A DNA stretch of 64,000 nucleotides, taken from the NCBI GenBank assembly GCA_963580285.1, contig OY757011.1:200773644-200837643 (forward strand), in the 5' to 3' direction. Made by a program: the position numbers and the translations under genes. Below are positions 9,440 to 18,689 of the stretch, one piece after another. Each line of letters starts with the position of its first letter. Position 1 is the stretch's first letter. The notes beneath the pieces are model-generated. The model was not told the DNA's origin. It did not search any database and was given only the letters and a program-made list of their open reading frames with translations. Origin of the DNA: Lucinisca nassula. Taxonomy: Eukaryota; Mollusca; Bivalvia; Lucinida; Lucinidae.

Positions 9440-9847
9440 GTTAAAACAATAAACGCGGCTATAGCGTTAATACAGCATTGCTCTAGGGTTCGAAAAAAGC
9501 CCCCCCCCCCCGCCGCATGCTTAAACCCCAGACAGGGGATCCGAAGGGGTAATGACCGAAGTTGCGCTTAGAAGGTGCATCGACAACATAGCATACGAAA
9601 TCGCGAGAAAAAAAATGGCGCGTTTTTTTTTTCAAAAGCGATAAACTCGACCGCGATACAAATGGCGCGTTAAGACGTCATCCAAGATGGCTGACAGGAC
9701 GTGACGACAGTTCAAGATGGCGGCCCGATGTACGTCATCCAAGATGGCCGACCGGATGTCACGTGATTCAAGATGGCCGCCGGATATGACGTCAGAGGGT
9801 GGAATCTAGTCCTGAGGACTAGATCCCCCCCCCCCTTTTACCCTACT
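9440..9847 (-). repeat. Right terminal inverted repeat of the Polinton-like element
   Basis: This is the reverse complement of 4,965-5,388. It keeps the 19 bp palindrome next to the outer end, the TGACGTCA word and the series of 'caagatgg' words. The outer end reads 'ttttaccctact' and is followed by the 6 bp duplication tgtgaa. A C-run near 9,500 replaces part of the left copy. Confidence 0.9.
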
Positions 9848-9906
9848 TGTGAAAATTGATAACAATTGAAACATACTGAGTAATTCCTACAAAAATACGA
9901 ACAGTG

Positions 9907-10420
9907 AAGACTTTGCACACAGTGCAAATCCAGATCTACACTCTTTGCCACTAATATATACATATAGTATACATGTATCAAGTAATTTGAGTAGCTGATA
10001 GACAGAAACGTGACTAATAAATAAACAAATAAATAAAGTATACAATATACTCGTTTCTGTCTTTCATATGGCACCCGCCCATCCGGGGGCTTGAAGAAAT
10101 ATATGGGCTGCATGATGCTTCCACGCAGAGCTGAATCCGACCCACACACGAGTACTGGTAAATCGTTTAGAGGTTCTAAGCCTGCCCAGGCAAAGCGGTG
10201 CGCACGAGTCGGACAAACCCTACTGGTTGCATTGGGCGACAGGGCTTGAGAAGTCATTTCATCTCAATGTCGAGTAAAAGTCCCACAAAATTGGAAGCAA
10301 CGTCTCCAAAATGACCTTTATAGTGTTGACGGGGACGTTAAACCTCAAATCAAACAAACAAAAACTGTCTTTAATATGAGCTAGAATGACAATCAAATGT
10401 GTGAAAATTGATAACAATGA
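9907..10420 (+). repeat. Host repeat H, right copy
   Basis: It is a direct copy of 4,719-4,964, interrupted at 10,064-10,364 by a family C SINE. The copy continues to 'tgtgaaaattgataacaatg', which is the uninterrupted version of the site into which the Polinton-like element inserted in the left copy. Confidence 0.7.
10064..10364 (+). mobile_element. SINE-like family C, copy 2
   Basis: It is flanked by 'ctgtctt' at 10,057-10,063 and 10,365-10,371. Removing it restores the 'tgtctttaatatgagct' type sequence, which matches 'cgttaattatgagct' in the left H copy. The 3' end is (caaa)n. Confidence 0.8.
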
Positions 10421-10780
10421 TCTGTTTATCATCAAGGATCTATTTATAGGGGTAGAGGGATTAGTAACGCCTGGTTGTTTATTGAGCTTCACACTTTACT
10501 AATTTAAGTCAATAATTAATTGTTATTGTAAAATAGTGTACTAACCTGAAATTCATTAAGCCTTACCCCGCTGAACACGATAGTCCTTATCTTTGCAAAC
10601 AGTGTAGATCCTGATCAGATTGCTTCTGCCCTCTGAACAGGATCTGCACCGTTTTTCATGCAGTTTTTGAATTGCATGCATACATTATATTAATTGGTTT
10701 ACTTACGAGGATAATTCTAGTTCAGTGAACCTGAACACTGATGATTACCTAATAAATAAATAAATAAATAAATTGCTTGT
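10421..10780. other. Unassigned AT-rich sequence
   Basis: There is an (aata)n run at about 10,750-10,772 just before the next SINE and a short inverted 'ctgatcag' region near 10,611. Nothing in it looks coding. Confidence 0.5.
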
Positions 10781-11082
10781 TTGTATTGGAGTTTAACGGC
10801 CCAGTCAACACTATTTTAGTTCATTTTTGAGCCGGTCAGTTTACTTATCCACACTTAACCTGGACAGGCTTATACGTAAGCGGTTAACCAGTACAGTGCA
10901 CATTTTTCGCCAGAAAGTGACAACTGCCCTTCTTGAATCAGCAGAAGGGAGAGAATGGCCGAAGAAAAGATTTCATAATCAATCTCCACGAAAGAAAGTT
11001 GCCGACCCCGGTAGGTATCGAACCCGTGTCCTCCTGATCACCAGTCATACGCGCATCCGACTTAGCTACCGAGGCCGGATAA
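10781..11082 (-). mobile_element. SINE family B, antisense copy
   Basis: On the minus strand the head reads 'cctcggtagctaagtcgga', then a B box 'ggttcgatacctac', a body containing 'gaaatcttttcttcggccat', and a tail with 'tgagccggtcagttta'-type complement and 'gttaaactccaatacaaaca'. It is the inverse of 12,786-13,085 and related to 40,340-40,614. Confidence 0.8.
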
Positions 11083-11505
11083 ATAAATAAATTAAAAAAT
11101 AAATATATCAATATGTTAACAAATATAAGATTATCCCCCAACATCACCATGTTTGACGAAACCGAGGAATGATTTTTTCTTTTGATGGGGGGAGGGGGGG
11201 GGGGGTGTTTACGGCCCCAGCCACCGATCCATCCAGATTTCCATCCAATTAGTAAGGGTAACTTATTGAAATTAATTTAAAAAGTGTTTTAGCGGTGTGG
11301 AATTATTTCGGATAATAAAACAAAAGCCTATAGATGATCAAAAGAGCAGAAAAGTAGAAAAAAGAGCCTGCTCTAAAGCATGCCGCAATGCAATTAGAAT
11401 TATACATTGAAATAAAAGAGGGGAATCTTCCATTCTTTGTAAATGGACATATAGATTTTCTATTCAGTAACGTTATAATATATAATAAATATATATATAT
11501 TAAAT
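11083..11505. other. Unassigned AT-rich sequence with a G run
   Basis: There is an AT-rich stretch, a G-rich run near 11,190-11,205, and a low-complexity 'atatata' near 11,480-11,500. I see nothing coding. Confidence 0.5.
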
Positions 11506-11507
11506 GT

Positions 11508-11812
11508 TTTTGTTTGATTTGAAGTTTAACGTCCCCGTCAACACTGTAAAGGTCATTTTGGAGACATTGCTTCCAATGTTGTGGGACTTTTACCCGACAT
11601 TGAGATGACAGGACATCTCAAGCCCTGCCGCCAAATGAAACCAATAGGGTTTATAAGCATGGACGGGCCGACTCGCACCACATTGCCTGGGCAGGCTTAG
11701 ATCCTCTAAGTGGTTTACCAGTACTTGTGTGAGGGTCGGTTTCAGCTCTGCGTGGAAGCATCATGCAGCCCATATATTTCTTCAAGCCCCGATGGGCGGG
11801 GGCCGAAGCAGG
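11508..11812 (-). mobile_element. SINE-like family C, antisense copy
   Basis: It begins 'tgtttgatttgaagtttaac', the complement of the family tail, and runs back to 'gccccgatgggcggg', the complement of the family 5' end. It is full length by comparison with 10,064-10,364. Confidence 0.75.
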
Positions 11813-11989
11813 TAACGTCATTCTATCCGATGTCGTCATATGATTTATTGTTTACGCCACATGAGACTCGTGGGAGCGGCAAAATTGAAGCGGAAAAATT
11901 CAAATATTCGTGGCTCCCAAAATAATCAAATCAGCAAATAAAAACTCACCGGGCATCAAACCCGATCTCCTATTTAAGTGGAAGCCCCG

Positions 11990-12180
11990 TGAAAAGCAAA
12001 GTGGGGCCGAAGTGTCTAGGTATATGGGGCCGACGTGTCCAGGGGCCGAGGTGTCCAGGGGCCGACCTGTCTAGGGTTTCAATTTTATGTGGGGCCGAAG
12101 TGTCTAGGGGCCGAGGTGGTTTTGGGGCCGAAGTGTCTAGGGGCCGAGGTGGTTTTGGGGCCGAAGTTTCCTGTTACCGA
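11990..12180. repeat. 'gtgtctaggggccgaggt' minisatellite, inverse orientation
   Basis: About nine units of 16-18 bp, complementary to the minisatellite at 3,620-3,778. The last units alternate 'aagtgtctagg' with 'gaggtggttttgg'. Confidence 0.85.
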
Positions 12181-12189
12181 ATGACCAAT

Positions 12190-12785
12190 ACCAATTGATT
12201 TCACTTGACCATGACAAGTATACTACCGAATGCTACAAACGACCAAGAGAAAACAATTAATTCCTAATTCACTTCGTTCAAACGAAATTAATTACATTAA
12301 AAATACATGTAAACAAAGATCTATACATCTCCGATAAACATGTATATATGTAGTACGTATAGTTTATCAACGACCTTTGAGAGTTCAAAGTTTAAGCGTG
12401 ACGAGTCGATTCCATTTTTTAGGGGAAGCAGGTTTCGGATACCTTTTTTCTTGGGATTTTAAAGATATAAATCAATGTTTGAATAATTTCTACCTAGAAG
12501 TCTTGGTCGAGCGGTTAATGCGATGTATCGCTAGTCACACTAAAAATTGTTTTGGCGAGGGTTCGAGTCCCAGTGGCACATTTTTTTTATATATATATTT
12601 AATGTTTCATTTTTATTTTATCTTTTTTATGTGGCACATTTCTTTTATATTTAATGTTTCATTTTTATTTTATCTTTTTTATGTTTAAAGTTATTATCTT
12701 TATTTTTTTATATTTACCTCCTTAATATTTTGTTTCCTTTGTTTAATGTTCAACAATTATATTTTTATGTCATTGTAAATCTTTT
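12190..12785. other. AT-rich stretch with a tRNA-like fragment and a short tandem duplication
   Basis: At about 12,500-12,582 the plus strand has a tRNA-like A box 'tggtcgagcgg' and B box 'ggttcgagtcc', but the acceptor halves do not pair. I read it as a tRNA-derived retroposon fragment. It is followed by two ~56 bp copies of a T-rich unit beginning 'gtggcaca' (12,572-12,680). Confidence 0.45.
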
Positions 12786-13085
12786 GGATGCCGGCCTCGG
12801 TAGTTCAGTCGGATGCGCGTATGACTGGTGGTCAATAGGACGCGGGCTCGATACCTGCCGGGGTCAGCAACATTCTTTCCCATGGAGATTAATCATGAAA
12901 TCTTTTCGATGGCCATTCCCTCCCTTCCGATGATTCAAGAAGGGCAGTTGTTAGTTTCTGGGGAAAGAATGTGCACTGTACTGGTTAACCGCTTACCTAT
13001 AAGCTTGCCCAGGATAAGTGTGGATTAGTAAACTGACCGGCTCAAAAATGACATAAATAGTGATTCCTGGGCCGTAAAAGCCAAA
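12786..13085 (+). mobile_element. SINE family B, sense copy
   Basis: The tRNA-like head 'ggcctcggtagttcagtcgg' carries an A box, and 'gctcgatacctg' is the B box region. The body contains 'ggagattaatcatgaaatc' and the tail region 'tgaccggctcaaaaatgac', followed by an A-rich end. It is the inverse of 10,781-11,082. Confidence 0.8.
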
Positions 13086-13259
13086 TTAAAAAAAAAAACT
13101 ATTTCAGATTCATTTCAACAGCGCATTTGCCTTCACTGACGGCTGTGAACGTACGTTCAATCATAGTAACATTTTTGATAATACCTCTTGAATCCGAGCT
13201 ACAACGATTCGCTTGTGCTCGTTCCATCCTTTCAATAAAATGAATATACATCTAATGTG

Positions 13260-13562
13260 ATGGCACCGCCCATCCGGGCTTTGAGAAATAGTTCGAGCCG
13301 CACGATGCTTTCAAGCGGATCTGAAACTAACGACACATGAGCAATGGTAAACCGCTTAGTAAGTCCGAGCCTGCCCAGGCAAAGTGGTGCGGGTTGGACC
13401 GTCCATATTTATTAAACCCGTTTAGTTTTATTGGGTGGCAGGGCTTGAGATGTCATTTCATCTCTATGTCGGGTAAAAACTCCACAAAACTGGAAGCAAC
13501 TTCTCCAAACTTGACGGGGACAATAAACCTCCAATCAATCGAACAAACAAACAAACAAACAT
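13260..13562 (+). mobile_element. SINE-like family C, copy 4
   Basis: It starts 'ggcaccgcccatccgggc' and ends 'aaacctccaatcaatcg' plus (aaac)n. It is more diverged than the copy at 10,064, with changes in most blocks. Confidence 0.7.
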
Positions 13563-14000
13563 CTCCTGTGCTCCAATTTTATAGGCACGAAAAAAATGTT
13601 AAGAAAAAGTAAAAAAAAAAACACAAAAAAAAAAAACATTTGCCTAAGATTCGAACCCTAGATCTCCAAGATGAGAGACTTGTTACTAGACTGTCTCGAC
13701 TGATCGTCAATCTGGTTAAACAGCGCGCAAGTTTAAGAATATGACGGTAACTATCGCCCAGTGTAAAAAATACCCACTGCAGGCGACTTACCTAAAACAC
13801 GGACGAGTCCAAAATTAAAAGTGCAGTCACGTCTCACTGCATTTTGAAAGACTATAATTATTGTGTACAACCTGCTTACTTGTGTGTGTAATAGTCGTGT
13901 CAACAAAGGAAGAAAAGAAGAAGAAAAAAATAAATAAGGTAAATTTAGTATAGCCTGTACAATAAGTGTACTACTGACCACAATCGTCTTGTTTTTGAGA
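13563..14000. other. Unassigned A-rich sequence
   Basis: There are A runs at about 13,605-13,640 and purine-rich sequence near 13,915. A weak tRNA-like segment on the minus strand (about 13,640-13,720) is not convincing. No gene is supported. Confidence 0.5.
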
Positions 14001-14450
14001 AATAGCGGTCATGACTGCTCACTTCCTATTTCTACTTCCTATTTCTCGCTACCTACTTCACACCTTTTTCGTGCACAAGAAAGTTTTCATGTAATGATAG
14101 CGATCAAAAACGTTGGGATTCCTCGCGTGGGAATTCTGTTATTTAAAACCTTCCTCGAGACACAGTGTTTTAATCCCATATTGTGTCTCGCACGTGAGGG
14201 AAGGGGGTGGGGGGTCTTGTTTTGGGGAAATAGCGGTCATGACTGCTCACTTCCTATGTCCTATTTCTGCTTCCTATTTCACGCCTTTTTCGTGCACAAG
14301 TAAGTTTTCATGTAATGATAGCGATCAAACAAATTTCTCAATGGACCGGGGGATTCCTCGCGTGGGAATTATGTTATTCGAAACCTTCCTCGAGGCACCA
14401 TGTTTGAATCCCATATTGTGTCTCACACGTGGGGGAGGTGGGGAGGGTGG
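14001..14450 (+). repeat. Tandem duplication of a ~225 bp unit
   Basis: Two copies start at 'gaaatagcggtcatgactgc' (14,000 and 14,227). Both run through 'cacgcctttttcgtgcacaag', 'attcctcgcgtgggaatt' and 'aatcccatattgtgtctc', each ending in a G-rich stretch. Short frames across them differ between the copies, which argues against coding. Sequence from 14,450 to 14,780 shows nothing recognisable. Confidence 0.8.
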
Positions 14451-14784
14451 GGTGCGTATAATAAAGATAAAAATATTGTAATGGGAGAAAAGTCTTGGTT
14501 AGGTGGGAAAGCAATTTGTTCAAGACGCTGTCAAGTAATTGATGCTAATATGAGATCAGGCATGGCAAATCAGGAGGAAATGTAGAGAAGGCGTCGCTAG
14601 TTGTGTCATTGTTTCTCACCCCTTAGTTTATTTAGAACCTTATCTATTATGATACCGCTACCCAAGCCTTGTTTGGCTGAAAAGGCTCCAACAGGTTAAA
14701 CAAACCCCGGTATTATCATATATAGTAAGATGTTAAGCGTTATTTTATTTTGCTATGTCATGGCTTACAAAAGTTTCTGAAGTG

Positions 14785-14972
14785 CTTTGCACGAGATTAA
14801 AATTACACAGGTAAATCGTAAGTGGTAAGATGGTCGTAACTTTATGGAAACGATACGACAGGTTTTCAGTTGCCGGCATAACGAGACCATAAATTTTACG
14901 GTGGTCACCTTAAGTATGTCTTAAGTACATCTTAAGTTGATATATTTACGATGGCTTCGAGTTACCAACCCC
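14785..14972 (-). repeat. Right diverged inverted repeat of the ~12 kb block
   Basis: Reverse-complement counterpart of 2,994-3,185. The outermost ~20 bp 'cttcgagttaccaacccc' is well kept; inner matches are patchy. Directly outside it the R unit begins at 'catgtacagtcgaccc'. Confidence 0.5.
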
Positions 14973-15521
14973 TGGTTTTCATGTACAGTCGACCCTTTCT
15001 ATACCGAATTCGTTATAAGAGGACCCCCACCCACTCACCCAACCCCTCCTAAGATCAATGGAGTTTCGCAAGAATATTCTAATACTCCGAGGAATAAACC
15101 ATCACGTGAACAAGACAGTGAAATGAACACCCCCTTATACCCTACTTTGTACAGAGAAAACTGGGGTTTACGGGTGTAAACATTATTTTTCTTATTTTTA
15201 CTCCAAAACATAGTTTGCAGTGTAAATAAGAAAAATGTCATGGATTTTCATCCGAAAAGTAACCATTTTGGAGATGTGAAAAATGAACTATGTCGCAAGG
15301 ATGTGTTACCGTAATGTTGTGGATATTTGTTAGAATCGCCTCGTCGCGGCTATTTTAACAAATATCCACAACATTTATTTCTTGGAGCAACACTTTTGAA
15401 AACGCCTTTATTTTATACATGTACTTAACAATCAAATGCATATCTGAAACGGATAAAAGTGATATTTTCACAGTTTGAAAAATAACATGACCATGTTATT
15501 TTCACAGTAGCGGCCGGGTTT

Positions 15522-17102
15522 ATATACTACTCAAAGTTTGATAGGGATCACTTTTTATATACCAAATTTTGCACTGAAAATTTAAAATTTCTTGACAGAA
15601 TTTGTACTCGGTATATTGGTAAATATCTTAAACAGAAACTCATGTGCAGTTCAGTACTCATAAAAGTGCACACTTCTCACACTTCGCAAATGAATTCGTG
15701 CACCCCCAAAATCTTGCGTTACACTGCTTTCCAACAGACCAATCAAACGTGTCAGTGTTCCTTTACCAAGCGTAAAATGGACTTCATTTGAGTTTGTGGA
15801 ACACTAAAATGCCTAGAGGAAAATTAAGAAACCGTCTGAGCCCCGAAGAAATAAATTGTGGCGTCGGAATGTTGGAATCTGGCGTCTCTCAACGTCGTGT
15901 TGCTGGGATTCTGAATGTGTCTCGGAGCGTGGTTTCCCGAATGTCGAGTCGGCATCTTACCCATGGAAATCCTTCAAACAGACACGGCGGGGTCGAGAAA
16001 GGGCTACAACTCAACGTCAGGGCCGTTTCTTGTTGATTCAGTCTCGACGTCAACGGTTCCTGAACGCTACGCGTTTGCATAACGAGCTTAGGAACGGAAC
16101 TTGAGTACGAATTTCTACACAAACTGTCAGAAACGGGCTCCACGAGTTCGGACTTAATGCCATGAGGCCTGCTGTACGTGTTCCATTGACTAGACAGCAC
16201 GTGCTAGACCGGCTGGACTTTGCCAGAACTTACGTCAGGTGGACGGTTCGTGACTTGGCGCCAGTACTGTTTACTGAGGAGTCCAGATTCTGTCTAAACT
16301 TCACTTATAAACGTCAATTAGTGTGGCGAATGTCTAAAGAGCGATTCGATGGCTTGGATGTGGCAGAGCATGATCGCTATGGAAAGGGGCCAGTCATGGT
16401 TTGGGCTGGAATAAGCGTGAACGGTAAAACTGACGTGTACGTCGTTGAAAACGGAACGTTAATGGCAGTGAGATACTGTAATGATATTCTTGATGAGTTT
16501 GTAAGACCATATGCAGATGCTATCGGCCCGGACTTTATTCTGATGGACGATAATGCCTGTCCCAACCGTGCCAACGTCACTGATTTCTATCTGGAACGTG
16601 AGACAATCGTTCGTATGGACTGGCCTACTCGGTCACCGGACTTATATCCGATTAAGCATGCGCAGGACATGCTTCAGCGTGCTGTTTCAGCCCGACCTGT
16701 GCAACCGAGGACTTTACAGGAGCACAAAAGATGTATTTGGTTGCTGAATGAAAGCTGATTCAACAAAACCGGATACAGACTCGAGCATGCGCAGGCGATG
16801 TCGTTCTGTAATTGATGCCCGTGGACGCCATACACGTTATTAGGCACGTTTGTCTAAACAAATTTGGAAATTTGTGAAAATCAGTTGTCCAAATCCCTTC
16901 GTGTTACGGCAAATTTTGGGGGTGCCAAGACGGTTGCTGTTGTCACGCTTGAATGCAGTACTAGTTGACAAAATTAATCACTAGGTTTTGTGAAGGATAC
17001 GTGTTCTATCATTATGTATCAAATTTGGATTCAGCTGATTAATTCATCCAAAAATTATTTTGCATTAAAAAAGTGATCCCTATCAAACTTTGAGTAGTAT
17101 AT
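15522..17102 (+). mobile_element. Tc1/mariner-type transposon, inactivated
   Basis: Terminal inverted repeats of about 35 bp contain 'actactcaaagtttgatagg' at 15,526 and its complement ending near 17,100. The insertion lies at TA. The paralogous R copy 1 has an uninterrupted site at about 1,305-1,322 ('cagccgggactacatttcag'). Inside is a degenerate transposase gene. The length is normal for Tc1-like elements. Confidence 0.9.
15809..16842 (+). pseudogene. Tc1-like transposase, frameshifted and catalytically altered
   Basis: The N-terminal helix-turn-helix reads 'LSPEEINCGVGMLESGVSQR' with 'ILNVSRSVVSRM' (15,809-15,960). The next DNA-binding part continues in another frame ('RQRFLNATRLHNEL') and meets a stop at about 16,102. 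The catalytic part (from ~16,140) has 'VLFTEESRF', 'VMVWAGISVNGKT', 'FILMDDNACPN' and 'DWPTRSPDLYPIKHAQDML'. Tc1 family enzymes use a DDE triad. Here the first Asp of the usual T-D-E-S block is Glu, the second Asp is kept, and the final Glu of P-I-E-H is Lys. A further stop follows at ~16,756; a C-terminal remnant 'SMRRRCRSVIDARGRHT' lies at about 16,783-16,842. At least two disruptions plus two altered catalytic residues mean no active enzyme. Confidence 0.9.
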
Positions 17103-18317
17103 TTCAGGTTTGTTTTTCGTATCAAATAAAAAAAACTTATTTTTTATTTATATATAAATATTTCATCAACATAATTCATCTAGTGTTTTGAAAACACCAC
17201 ATTTTTTACGAGTGCGAAACATGTTATGAACATTTGTTCAGTTACAGAAGATCGCCAAAGTCATGATGCTCATTGTAAGGCGTCACGTGAACACGTCCGT
17301 GAAATTAAGACCCCACTATACCCCACTTTATACAGAGAAAGCTGGGGTTTACGGGGGAATACATTATTTTTCTTAATTTTGATCCAAGACATAGGATGTG
17401 GGTACTCGTTAGAACCTCCTCAATGAGGCGGTTCTAACGAGCACCCACAACCTTTGTTTGCAGTATTTATAAGAGAAATCCAACGGATTTTCATCAGAAA
17501 AGTAGCCATATTGGAGATGTGAAAATTGCACTATGTCGCACGAGTCTGTTGTCGTAATGTTTGGATAAATGAACGTTTATCATTCGGCGAACACCGAAGG
17601 TTCCGCCCAGATAAAGCTGATGCGCAGTCTTAACTTAATCTTCACTGATCGCACTTGTATGAAGACACATTTTCGCTTGCCACATCTCTTATTTGAGCCA
17701 GCGCATGACAAAACCTACGATAAGACATGTTCGCCCAACGAAGACTCAGATCAGCCTGCGCATCCGCGCAGTCTGATAAGAGTCTACGTTGTGCGCTCTA
17801 ATGATAGCTAAGGGCCCAATGCTCCTTCATGCACCAAGAGAAGTCTCCGGTTAGACTATATGGATGCGCAGGCTAGTCTGTGTCTTCGATGGGCAAATCA
17901 AAGCAAGAAAGAAAGCTAGAAAGAAAATCTGGGTTTTTACTCTTTGGACGAAATCCATCGTGTGTGTTTTGAACCATATTTATTTTAGCCGTGGCAAGAG
18001 AAATATGTTTTGTAATATTTGAGGCAATAAGTATGCAGCATTTCCTACCAATCAAAGCGCAAATTGTCTTATCCGGGTTTGTGACCTATTTTCTGAACAG
18101 CCAGGCATACATGTACATATATATCAGATTGTACCAGGAAGCTTGGGTTTTCAAAATTTTATTTTCAGATAATTCGTTCATTTATTTGTTTGTCTGACCA
18201 CCACAGAAATTTCACACTGATCTTTGTCTCGACTCTTTGTGTATCCTTTATGGAAAGTAACAAAGAGAGTTGGCGCGTCGTTAACTCGTAAACATCATCA
18301 TTATGGAAAGTAGGCCA

Positions 18318-18625
18318 GGTAAAGTTGGCAGAACAGCAGAACCAGCAGAAGAAATGGTCAAGTTAGCAGAACAGCAGAACGAGCAGAACGAAATGGTCAA
18401 GTTAGCAGAACAGCAGAACGAGCAGAACGGATTGGTCAAGCTAGCAGAACAGCAGAACGAGCAGAACGGATTGGTCAAGCTAGCAGAACAACAGAACAGC
18501 AGAACGAGCAGAACGAACTGGTCAAATAAGAGCAGAACCAGGAGAAAATGGTCATATTAGCAAAACAACTAAACCAACAGAAGAAATGGTCAAGTTAGCA
18601 GAACAACAGAACAAGAAACAAAAAA
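18318..18625 (+). repeat. 'gcagaac' / 'atggtcaagttagcagaac' tandem repeat and poly-A
   Basis: Imperfect 36-51 bp units contain 'ggtcaagttagcagaacagc' followed by 1-3 'agaacgagc' steps. The frame 18,303-18,560 is open and Gln/Asn/Glu-rich, but only because the repeat lacks stops. An A run of about 25 ends the block, and the satellite starts about 45 bp later. Confidence 0.85.
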
Positions 18626-18689
18626 AAAAAAAAAAAAAAAAAAACAAGACTACATACAAAGTCTCTCCAAAAGATGATGATTGCGGTTT

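Larger units (their letters stand above)
4965..9847. mobile_element. 4.88 kb Polinton-like, probably non-autonomous, element
   Basis: The two ends are long near-identical inverted repeats (4,965-5,388 and 9,440-9,847). Each starts 'agtagggtaaaagggg' when read inward. The 6 bp sequence tgtgaa flanks both ends (4,959-4,964 and 9,848-9,853). Polintons (Mavericks) are known for 6 bp target duplications, AG-starting termini and TIRs of hundreds of bases, but normally span 15-20 kb and encode a protein-primed DNA polymerase, integrase, ATPase and capsid proteins. None of those is visible here. Between the TIRs are subterminal tandem repeats (5,390-7,780), a tRNA-like gene, one C2H2/acidic ORF and a poly(A) signal. 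It could be a deletion derivative, a MITE-like relative, or an unrelated family with 6 bp duplications. The structural call is firm; the family name is inference. Confidence 0.75.
14983..18315 (+). repeat. R tandem unit, copy 2
   Basis: It aligns with 781-2,835 and, at its end, with copy 0. It carries the Tc1-like element at 15,522-17,102 and lacks the SINE of copy 1. It ends at 'ggaaagtaggcc', beyond which the sequence changes to GCAGAAC repeats and then satellite. Confidence 0.65.

Noticed and set aside
13640..13720. Possible tRNA on the minus strand with a 'ggttcgaatct' B box
   Set aside because: There is no convincing A box or D arm, and the acceptor halves do not pair.
18303..18560. Gln/Asn/Glu-rich 85-codon frame
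   Set aside because: It is produced by the GCAGAAC-type tandem repeat, and its start and end have no gene-like context.
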